From contig NC_019702.1 in assembly GCF_000317085.1 (NCBI RefSeq), positions 650,394-714,393 on the forward strand: a stretch of 64,000 nucleotides of DNA. Reading direction: 5' to 3'. The notes beneath the pieces are model-generated. The model made no database searches. It was not told the DNA's origin and saw nothing but the letters and a program-made list of their open reading frames with translations. Of the stretch, positions 1 to 6,075 are shown piece by piece. A program made the translations under genes and the position numbers. The DNA comes from Synechococcus sp. PCC 7502. GTDB lineage: Bacteria; Cyanobacteriota; Cyanobacteriia; Pseudanabaenales; Pseudanabaenaceae. Positions within the stretch are counted from its first letter, which is position 1; the number at the start of each line of letters is the position of its first letter.

Positions 1-601
1 AAATATCACCTGCTTGGATGTGCTGCTGTGCCTGTTCTACCATCGCTATATAGTCGCTTTGATCCGTACAGAACTGAATAGATGATTGAATAGATGAGGC
101 TGTAGAAACCAGATTTTTATTAGATATTTGATAATTAGATAGGCGATCGCCCATTGCCTCTAAATCACCTTTAGAATCTGCCCCTAGCCACACCGCATTA
201 GTTAAATGATCGATTACGGCAAAATTACCAGGTTGGTACCAAAAAGCCACAGGAAACGGTAGAGTATCTGCTCTGAGATGAGGTAATTTCTCAATTTCCC
301 ATGCTAAGTCGTAGCCAAGCCAGCCTAAATAACCGCCGATAAAAGGTAAATCATCGGGATTACTTGAGTATGTACTCTCTGTTTGTATTTCCTGTTGTAT
401 TTTCTCTACGCAACTGAGAATTTTACCCAAGGGTGGAGTCCAGATGCTTTGTGGTTTTGCCCCTAGGATGGAATAGCGAGACGTTTTAGATAGAACCTGT
501 GATGGGCTTTCTAGCAGGGTTGTAACTGATTCATGAGCAAATAATGCTTGCCATACGTCAGAACCAGTGAGCTTGGATATTTGCTTTTGCCAATAGATCA
601 A
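1..601 (-). CDS. Anthranilate / aminodeoxychorismate synthase component I family, N-terminal part
   Basis: This is the N-terminal part (about 200 residues) of a chorismate-utilising enzyme of the TrpE/PabB family; the catalytic C-terminal domain lies beyond the left window edge. These enzymes aminate chorismate for tryptophan or folate synthesis. The motif GGYLGWLGYD followed by LAWEIEKLP is the characteristic N-domain signature, and the visible end reads HIQAGDIF, where the chorismate-binding domain normally begins. No ATG is available: the frame is closed upstream by a TGA, and the only sensible start is the TTG at 601, about 11 bases after AAGCAGG. It follows the small gene ending at 622 by 20 bases, so the two are probably co-transcribed. 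I cannot decide between TrpE and PabB from this half. Confidence 0.8.
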   Translation of the reverse strand, partial: MIYWQKQISKLTGSDVWQALFAHESVTTLLESPSQVLSKTSRYSILGAKPQSIWTPPLGKILSCVEKIQQEIQTESTYSSNPDDLPFIGGYLGWLGYDLAWEIEKLPHLRADTLPFPVAFWYQPGNFAVIDHLTNAVWLGADSKGDLEAMGDRLSNYQISNKNLVSTASSIQSSIQFCTDQSDYIAMVEQAQQHIQAGDI

Positions 602-621
602 TGTATCAAGTACCTGCTTAT

Positions 622-852
622 TTAGTCCTCTAAAAAATGGAGAGCTTCGGTGCGCTCATGGGTAGGACTTTGCTTTCCTTTGTCCATAGCTTTATTTAAG
701 TAATAACTTAAGTAATAGTCCTTGATCGCATTACTGACCTTATCTAGATCGGCATTTTCGTTGGGTAAAAGTTGTCGCCAAAGCTCTATAGGTATTGCTA
801 CCGCAGTTAGTTTGCCTTCACTATGAGTTAAATATTCCAAATCTGTAATCAT
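622..852 (-). CDS. Small conserved protein, antitoxin-like (76 aa)
   Basis: A 76-residue protein with an ATG start, just upstream of the TrpE/PabB-family gene on the same strand. It contains LEYLTHSEGK and IPIELWRQLLP, which resemble the N-terminal strand-helix units of small cyanobacterial antitoxins, and a charged C-terminus. No toxin gene is adjacent, so if it is an antitoxin it is an orphan. The resemblance is from memory of similar short proteins and not from a domain I can name. A plain housekeeping role alongside the next gene is possible. Confidence 0.55.
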   Translation of the reverse strand: MITDLEYLTHSEGKLTAVAIPIELWRQLLPNENADLDKVSNAIKDYYLSYYLNKAMDKGKQSPTHERTEALHFLED

Positions 853-889
853 AATTTTAATAGTTTATTTGACAGTTAAATTTGACAGT

Positions 890-1276
890 TTAAATTAGTG
901 AGAAAATTCCTGAAAAAAAACGCATGGATTGATTAAATAAATTTTCAAAGCGATCGCTCCAAGTCGCAATAGGTTTCTGTGGTTGCCATTTTGCCAAGAT
1001 TTCATAACCGAGGGGGGTTAGGCGAAAGCTATCCGTAATACCTTGACCATCGACTTCTCGCCGTAATACACCCACATCAATTAGCCACAGCAGGGAATTT
1101 TCTACGGTAATTAAATTAGCAAATTTGGTTAGGTAGCCATTTTTTAAGCCTTCTTCGGCAGCGATCGCTTTTAATGACACCCCTTGATTGGATAAATCAC
1201 TTAATAGTTTTAGGGTAAATGGCGAAGACACTATAGCTTTTTCTGCCCTGACGATACTAGCTGGGGAATACTTCAT
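890..1276 (-). CDS. Npun_F0494-like cyanobacterial protein
   Basis: A 128-residue protein that resembles the family called Npun_F0494 in cyanobacterial annotations: VSLKAIAAEEG near the N-terminus, then WLIDVGVLRREVDGQG and TDSFRLTPLG, suggesting a winged-helix-like fold. The open frame extends to a TTG at 1336, but the ATG at 1276 (MKYSPAS) fits better because the upstream 20 residues look like translated leader. Function is unknown. It lies divergent from the tRNA-Ser gene and upstream of the 76-residue gene. Confidence 0.65.
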   Translation of the reverse strand: MKYSPASIVRAEKAIVSSPFTLKLLSDLSNQGVSLKAIAAEEGLKNGYLTKFANLITVENSLLWLIDVGVLRREVDGQGITDSFRLTPLGYEILAKWQPQKPIATWSDRFENLFNQSMRFFSGIFSLI

Positions 1277-1365
1277 TACAAATTGTTGGTTATTAATGCT
1301 AATTATCCCAGATTTTCTTGAATTTCTGAGAAGCAACTAATGCTAAACTCAAGTTCTATCCATCG

Positions 1366-1450
1366 GGAGAGGTGGCAGAGTGGTTGAATGCGGCAGTCTC
1401 GAAAACTGTTATGGTGAAAGCTATCGAGGGTTCAAATCCCTCCCTCTCCG
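1366..1450 (+). tRNA. tRNA-Ser (anticodon CGA)
   Basis: The 85-base sequence folds as a class II tRNA. The acceptor arm GGAGAGG pairs with CCTCTCC at 1443-1449, followed by discriminator G. The D arm is GGCAGAGTGGTTGAATGC. The anticodon stem-loop GCAGT-CTCGAAA-ACTGT carries anticodon CGA, reading UCG. A long variable arm and the T arm GGTTCAAATCC follow. No CCA is encoded. A T-rich run follows directly and may end transcription. Confidence 0.96.
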
Positions 1451-1495
1451 TTTTTACTTTTTATTATTGCGCCTTGTAGCATCATCCTCATCATC

Positions 1496-2257
1496 ATGAT
1501 CTCCGATTTCGTCGCATCTTCCGAGCAAACTTCTCAACAACTGTCTCAACAACCGTCTCAACAAGAAGTACAAGAGCTTTTTAATCAAATTGCCCCCATG
1601 TATGACCGCCTCAATGACTGGTTGAGTTTAGGGCAGCATCGAGTTTGGAAGAAAATGGCGATCGCTTGGACAAATCCCAAAGCAGGAGATACATACCTAG
1701 ACCTTTGTTGTGGTAGTGGGGATGTGGCAATGATGTTGGCACGCAAAATAGCCAATAAAAATCACACTGGACAGGTATTTGGGGTGGACTTTTCCGAATC
1801 TCAACTAGCGATCGCCTGCCACCGTACCCAATCTTTACCCCATCTGCAACCCTACTTAACTTGGCAACAGGGAGATGCTTTACATTTAGAATTTCCAGAT
1901 CAGACCTTTGATGGTGCTACCCTATCCTATGGCTTACGCAATGTCCTTGATATTCCCAAATGTTTAGCTGAATTATATCGAGTTCTTAAGCCTAAGGCTG
2001 TTGTGGCAATTTTAGATTTTCACCGTCCGTCCAATCCCCAAACACAGCAATTTCAACAATTTTATTTAAATAATTTGGTGGTTCCCATTGCTAAACTATG
2101 GAATCTGGAACAGGAATACGCCTATTTAATGCCGAGTTTGCAAAGATTTCCCATCGGTTCAGATCAGGTAAAACTAGCGATCGCATCTGGCTTCTCAAAA
2201 GCAACTCACTATCCAATTCTGGCGGGACTAATGGGAATTTTAGTTTTAACCAAATAA
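1496..2257 (+). CDS. menG: Demethylphylloquinone methyltransferase MenG (UbiE family)
   Basis: This S-adenosylmethionine-dependent methyltransferase performs the last step of phylloquinone synthesis, methylating the naphthoquinone ring; phylloquinone is the A1 acceptor of photosystem I. Visible features are the family N-terminal motif FNQIAPMYDRLND (residues about 30-42), the SAM-binding motif I LDLCCGSGDVA (about 70-80), and the UbiE signatures SYGLRNV and YRVLKP. The length of 253 is slightly above the usual 230 because of a Gln/Ser-rich N-terminal extension; translation could start later, but no better ATG precedes the FNQIAP motif. It lies 45 bases after the tRNA gene on the same strand. 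Confidence 0.93.
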   Translation: MISDFVASSEQTSQQLSQQPSQQEVQELFNQIAPMYDRLNDWLSLGQHRVWKKMAIAWTNPKAGDTYLDLCCGSGDVAMMLARKIANKNHTGQVFGVDFSESQLAIACHRTQSLPHLQPYLTWQQGDALHLEFPDQTFDGATLSYGLRNVLDIPKCLAELYRVLKPKAVVAILDFHRPSNPQTQQFQQFYLNNLVVPIAKLWNLEQEYAYLMPSLQRFPIGSDQVKLAIASGFSKATHYPILAGLMGILVLTK

Positions 2258-2324
2258 TTCTATGGGTCTGGGGTTAGGGTGGTTTATGGTAAATTTTGAT
2301 AGCCCTAACTTTTAATTTTTATCT

Positions 2325-3806
2325 ATGTCCACCCATGCAGAGCCTCCAATTCGCTTCGGTACCGATGGTTGGCGAGGTTTGATTGCCGATGAATTTACCT
2401 TTAAAAGATTAGGAACCGTTGCACCCTTAGCAGCACAGGCTTTGGCAGATAGCTTTGGCAATTATTTTCACTCCAATCATCCCAGTAAGACCATTATCAT
2501 AGGTTACGATCGCCGCTTTTTATCCCCAGAATTTGCTCAATATATTGCTAAAAAAGTTGCTGCGGTTGGCTTTGATGTGCAGTTATCTCAAGGATTTGCC
2601 CCCACTCCCGCTTTTAGTTGGGCAGCTTTCAGTCAAAAGGCTTTAGGTGCTTTGGTAATTACTGCTAGCCATAATCCCGCAGGTTACAGTGGCTTAAAGA
2701 TTAAAGGAGCCTTCGGTGGTTCCGTATCCCCAGATTTAACGAAACAAGTCGAGCGGAAATTAGATGCTGGTTTAACTCTGCCCCAAGTTAATACAGGTAA
2801 AATCACAGTTTTTGATCCTTGGGAAAGCTATTGTCAGGTGCTGCGATCGCTTGTGGATATTCAGGCAATTCAAAATTTAATTTCATCAGGGGAATTAACG
2901 GTTTTTGCTGACCCAATGTATGGAGCGGCGGCAGGTGGTTTAGCCAAAATTTTAGAACTACCTATTCGCGAAATTAATAGCAAATCCGATCCGACATTTG
3001 GTGGCTCTGCCCCTGAGCCTTTACCCCGTTACCTTTCAGCTCTATTTCGTAAGGTGAGAAGTTTTCATTTTGCTAATCCTGATCAATCTTCTCCTAAGTT
3101 ATCCGTAGGCTTCGTGTTTGATGGGGATGGCGATCGCATTGCGGCGGTGGATAGTACAGGTAATTTCTTAAGTTCGCAAATTCTGATTCCGATCTTGATC
3201 GATCACTTAGCAAAGCGTAGGGGATTTACGGGCGAAGTGATTAAAACCATTAGTGGATTGAATCTGATCCCTAAAGTCGCAGCCCTCCATAATCTCCCAG
3301 TTTTTGAAACTCCCATTGGCTATAAATATATTGCCGAAAGAATGTTATCAGGGATTGCTAAACCCTTACTCGGTGGCGAAGAATCTGGGGGGATTGGTTA
3401 CGGTACTCATATTCCAGAACGGGATGCTTTACTTTCAGCTTTGTATTTACTAGAAGCGATCGCTATCTCCAAGCAAGACCTGAGTACCATATATGACAAC
3501 CTGCAAACCCAAACAGGATATAAATCTTACTATGATCGCATTGATAAACATTTAGCCAGTAGCGAAGATAGTAAAAAAGTTCTGCAAATTCTCCAAACTG
3601 AACCATTCATAGAAATTAATGGGAGAAAAGTTATCAGCATCAATACTGTAGATGGATTTAAATTTGAGCTAGAAGATGCCAGTTGGCTTTTAATTCGTTT
3701 TAGTGGAACGGAACCAGTTTTGCGGCTTTATTGTGAAGCAGCTACTCCAGAATTGGTTAAACAAACCCTAGGGTGGATTAGCGATTGGGTGAAAGTAGTG
3801 GTATAG
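2325..3806 (+). CDS. Phosphoglucomutase/phosphomannomutase family protein
   Basis: A 493-residue alpha-D-phosphohexomutase that interconverts 1- and 6-phosphorylated hexoses. All four family motifs are visible: the N-terminal FGTDGWRG, the phosphoserine loop TASHNP (active serine), the metal loop DGDGDR, and the sugar-binding GGEESGG; the C-terminal phosphate loop is RFSGTEP. The length fits the cyanobacterial branch with extended domain IV. The sequence does not tell whether glucose, mannose or glucosamine phosphate is preferred. It sits 67 bases downstream of menG. Confidence 0.92.
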   Translation: MSTHAEPPIRFGTDGWRGLIADEFTFKRLGTVAPLAAQALADSFGNYFHSNHPSKTIIIGYDRRFLSPEFAQYIAKKVAAVGFDVQLSQGFAPTPAFSWAAFSQKALGALVITASHNPAGYSGLKIKGAFGGSVSPDLTKQVERKLDAGLTLPQVNTGKITVFDPWESYCQVLRSLVDIQAIQNLISSGELTVFADPMYGAAAGGLAKILELPIREINSKSDPTFGGSAPEPLPRYLSALFRKVRSFHFANPDQSSPKLSVGFVFDGDGDRIAAVDSTGNFLSSQILIPILIDHLAKRRGFTGEVIKTISGLNLIPKVAALHNLPVFETPIGYKYIAERMLSGIAKPLLGGEESGGIGYGTHIPERDALLSALYLLEAIAISKQDLSTIYDNLQTQTGYKSYYDRIDKHLASSEDSKKVLQILQTEPFIEINGRKVISINTVDGFKFELEDASWLLIRFSGTEPVLRLYCEAATPELVKQTLGWISDWVKVVV

Positions 3807-3811
3807 ATTTG

Positions 3812-3848
3812 CGGTTTAACTACATTTACCTTTGAAGCTTTAATTTAG
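3812..3848. repeat. Degenerate copy 1 of the toxin-antitoxin-flanking repeat
   Basis: The stretch GGTTTAACTACATTTACCTTTGAAGCTTT resembles the central part of the repeats at 4609-4676 and 5343-5409. It lies between the phosphohexomutase gene and the higBA pair. It is shorter and more diverged than the other two copies, so its membership is tentative. Confidence 0.5.
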
Positions 3849-3892
3849 GTTCTTAATTTTCTGTAATATGCTAGTCTTGGCATATTTGTAAT

Positions 3893-4263
3893 GTGAGTAG
3901 TTTATTTTTGAAGCCTGTTGAGTGGATTGGAAGTTCCCTAGATGATTTAAAAGATTTCCCAGACGAGGTTCAGCAAGTGGTTGGTTATGCTCTGTATATC
4001 GCGCAATGTGGAGATAAACATCCTGCTGCTAAGCCACTTAAAGGTTTTAAAGGTGCTGGTGTTGTAGAAATGGTAGAAGATTTGATGGAGATACTTATCG
4101 GGCAGTTTATACGATCAAATTTACTGATGTTGTTTATGTTTTGCATTCCTTTCAGAAGAAATCGAAACAGGGTATTGCCACTCCAAAGCAAGATATGGAT
4201 TTGATTGAAGTAAGGCTAAAACGAGCTAAAGAACATTACTCTGAGCATTACAACAAGAAATAA
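3893..4263 (+). pseudogene. higB: HigB/RelE-type toxin gene with a one-base frameshift
   Basis: A phage-derived Gp49-like HigB toxin (RelE superfamily mRNA interferase). The first 60 codons encode the typical WIGSSLDDLKDFP and KPLKGFKGAGVVEMVED. At the TTT run around 4081-4083 the frame shifts. Adding one base restores the expected continuation FDGDTYRAVYTIKF, then VVYVLHSFQKKSKQG and a TAA at 4261-4263. As it stands the frame ends at 4204 with an unrelated tail that lacks the second half of the fold. The start is a GTG at 3893 or, more in line with the family, the TTG at 3908. The antitoxin gene downstream is intact, which fits loss of the toxin, but a sequencing error in the T run cannot be excluded. 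Confidence 0.8.
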
Positions 4264-4276
4264 AGAAAGGTGCAAA

Positions 4277-4606
4277 ATGACAGAAGAAATTAAGGTACAA
4301 AAAAGTAGTGGTAATGTGTTTGCTGATTTGGGATTAGAGAATTCTGATGAGTTGCTGGTCAAAGCAGAACTTGCTTATAAAATCAGTAGTATCATTACTA
4401 AGTTAGGAATAACTCAAGTTGAAGCGGCTAAACTATTGGGAATTGATCAGCCTAAGATGTCAGCTCTAATCAATGGCAAGTTATCAGGCTTTTCGACTGT
4501 AAGGTTGTTTAGATTTTTAAATTCTCTAGGTCGTGATGTGGAAATTGTAGTGAAAGATAAGTCTAAATCACGTTCTCAGGCTCGTACTCTGGTTGTCGAT
4601 AAGTAA
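4277..4606 (+). CDS. higA: HigA-type XRE-family antitoxin
   Basis: A 109-residue helix-turn-helix protein that would neutralise HigB and repress its own operon. The HTH is LGITQVEAAKLLGIDQPKMSALINGKL in overall layout (residues about 43-70), preceded by a region typical of the HigA group encoded after Gp49-like toxins. It starts 13 bases after the reconstructed end of higB, with AAAGAAAGG as ribosome-binding site, so the pair forms a toxin-first operon. It appears intact even though the toxin frame is broken. Confidence 0.85.
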   Translation: MTEEIKVQKSSGNVFADLGLENSDELLVKAELAYKISSIITKLGITQVEAAKLLGIDQPKMSALINGKLSGFSTVRLFRFLNSLGRDVEIVVKDKSKSRSQARTLVVDK

Positions 4607-4608
4607 AG

Positions 4609-4676
4609 TGATCGCTATATCAGGCGATCGTTTAACTACATCTACTTTTAAAGCTAACAAATTGTTTGAATATTAT
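4609..4676. repeat. Copy 2 of the repeat, containing a vapC 3'-end relic
   Basis: About 68 bases, from GTGATCGCTATATCAGGCGAT to GAATATTATAGG, match the repeat at 5343-5409 with scattered differences. Read on the minus strand the right part gives YNIQTIC followed by a stop, which corresponds to the SNIQTIW end of the vapC gene at 5388. The repeat therefore includes the last codons and downstream flank of a vapC-like gene. Confidence 0.75.
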
Positions 4677-4714
4677 AGGTATAATTCCCAGTATTGCTTA
4701 GCTTGGTTATTGTC

Positions 4715-4945
4715 ATGCGTAAACAAATTACTGAATATACATCACCTCTGGATGCTTTAGTAGCTTTGACTAAGCAGTTATACAGTTATGAGATTAAATA
4801 TCAAACTGATTCTGCCGACTTTTTTTTACAATATCAACAGGGGAAAACAAGCGATGATGAAGACGCATTTGATTGGGCAAGTAATTACCGTCATTATCTA
4901 GCTTTACGCCAAGAATTAGAGATTAAGTTAAGAAATGTCGCGTAA
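4715..4945 (+). CDS. TumA-like antitoxin, partner of TumE
   Basis: A 76-residue acidic protein beginning MRKQITEYTS at an ATG; the frame also opens at an upstream TTG (4694), which is less likely. The pattern FFLQYQQGKTSDDEDAF followed by YRHYLALRQELE is what I expect of the small proteins encoded just before TumE/DUF6516 toxins. The reading frame overlaps the next gene by 11 bases, a common toxin-antitoxin arrangement. The antitoxin role is inferred from this context. Confidence 0.7.
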   Translation: MRKQITEYTSPLDALVALTKQLYSYEIKYQTDSADFFLQYQQGKTSDDEDAFDWASNYRHYLALRQELEIKLRNVA

Positions 4946-5342
4946 TAGTTTTAGGGATTATTTCGATCAAATAGATCAAGTTTTGGAAGCTTATCCTAAT
5001 GTCTATGTAGAGAATTACAATGCCACAATTTTATCTAGTGAGCGAGCTAACCTGAAACTTCGATTGCGTTTTTATTTCAAATATTTGCTTTCTATCAGTG
5101 AGGCTTTAGTTGTTGTAGATAATCAAATTACGGCGATTGATTATCGCTATCATTTCCAAGATGGACAGAACAATTTGATTTTTCGCTATGACAATACGCC
5201 CCATTTCCCTAGTTTGTCGAGTTTCCCTCACCACAAGCATTTGGCAGATCGAGTAATTTCTTGTAATCAGCCAAGTATTGCGACGGTCATTCAAGATGCG
5301 ATCGCTTTTCTTAAGGAAGTTGAAAGTAATGATACAAATTAG
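4935..5342 (+). CDS. tumE: TumE-family (DUF6516) toxin
   Basis: A 135-residue protein carrying the DUF6516/TumE signature: YRYHFQDGQNNLIFRYDN followed by PHFPSLSSFPHHKH, with the proline-histidine block typical of the family near residues 90-103. Proteins of this family are annotated as toxins of type II systems; the molecular target is not established as far as I know. It overlaps the antitoxin frame by 11 bases and is followed immediately by the repeat at 5343. Confidence 0.8.
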   Translation: MSRNSFRDYFDQIDQVLEAYPNVYVENYNATILSSERANLKLRLRFYFKYLLSISEALVVVDNQITAIDYRYHFQDGQNNLIFRYDNTPHFPSLSSFPHHKHLADRVISCNQPSIATVIQDAIAFLKEVESNDTN

Positions 5343-5409
5343 CGATCGCTATATCAGGCGATTATTTAACCACATCTGCTTTTAAAGCTACCAAATTGTC
5401 TGAATATTG
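5343..5409. repeat. Copy 3 of the repeat, overlapping the functional vapC end
   Basis: The segment GCGATCGCTATATCAGGCGAT...GAATATTGGATAAG is the best preserved copy and overlaps the last seven codons and stop of vapC. Its partner at 4609-4676 has the same order of elements: HIP1-like palindrome, TTTAACTACATCT, TTTTAAAGCTA, then the vapC end. The repeat thus marks the edges of successive toxin-antitoxin modules. Confidence 0.8.
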
Positions 5410-5792
5410 GATAAGTTACTGATTTTATGGTCTTTGGTAACTAGAGGCAGATTAAGATATAGAGAAGTTGCGGCAATAATGCGATCGCCCATTTCTGGGA
5501 CAATTTCACGTGGGATTTGAGTAAAAGCTTTGGCTACTGGCGTATCTAGTGGAACTACAAATAAGTTCACAAGTGGATCGTCTATTAGTTGTAAAAGCTG
5601 CTCTAGCGAAATTGAGGGAATTCGATTTTTCTCAACTAAATAATTCATTTCCACAAGAGAAATTGCAGATATAAAAATTGATTCGCTATTGTTCAAAGCA
5701 TTATCAAGAGCATTCACTGCATTTATTGACAATTTCTCTGGACTTCGCAGATACCAAATAATTGTGTGGGTGTCAGCAACAACAGCGCTCAT
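5388..5792 (-). CDS. vapC: VapC-type PIN-domain toxin
   Basis: A 134-residue PIN-domain ribonuclease. Acidic residues are where the family needs them: VADTHTIIWYL (Asp7), SLVEMNYL (a Glu about residue 48), EMGDRIIAATSLYL (Asp about 102) and LVTKDHKI (Asp about 121). VapC toxins cleave tRNA or rRNA and are blocked by a cognate antitoxin. The ATG start overlaps the TGA of the antitoxin gene (ATGA), indicating translational coupling. The 3' end lies in the repeat shared with 4609-4676. Confidence 0.88.
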   Translation of the reverse strand: MSAVVADTHTIIWYLRSPEKLSINAVNALDNALNNSESIFISAISLVEMNYLVEKNRIPSISLEQLLQLIDDPLVNLFVVPLDTPVAKAFTQIPREIVPEMGDRIIAATSLYLNLPLVTKDHKISNLSNIQTIW

Positions 5793-6028
5793 AGTTCAAT
5801 ATCCTTAGGGAAATTTGCCCACATTTCTTTTCTATTTGTGGAGAGTTCTTCTTCTGTGAGGTTAATATCTGCATTTGCCCATAAGCCTTTGATGCTTTTG
5901 CTTGGGGATTTAGAGGCTGTTTTGGCTTGCAAAAATTCGGCAAATTCTAATAGTGCTTGCTGTTTTTCGGTTGGTAAGGTTTTGATGACTGCGATTAACG
6001 TTTCTTCGATTTTAGGTAGTGTTTGCAT
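5789..6028 (-). CDS. VapB-like antitoxin (DUF2281-type)
   Basis: A 79-residue protein encoded directly before vapC, overlapping it by four bases. The N-terminal part LPTEKQQALLEFAEFLQAK is the usual helix of DUF2281-like antitoxins; the C-terminal part (LWANADINLTEEELS, then EMWANFP) would be the toxin-binding segment. It probably represses the vapBC operon together with VapC. Assignment to the antitoxin role rests on position and this pattern. Confidence 0.78.
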   Translation of the reverse strand: MQTLPKIEETLIAVIKTLPTEKQQALLEFAEFLQAKTASKSPSKSIKGLWANADINLTEEELSTNRKEMWANFPKDIEL

Positions 6029-6075
6029 GGTTTTGATTCCGTTTAATTGTTAGATGATTAGAAAACTAATTTTCT

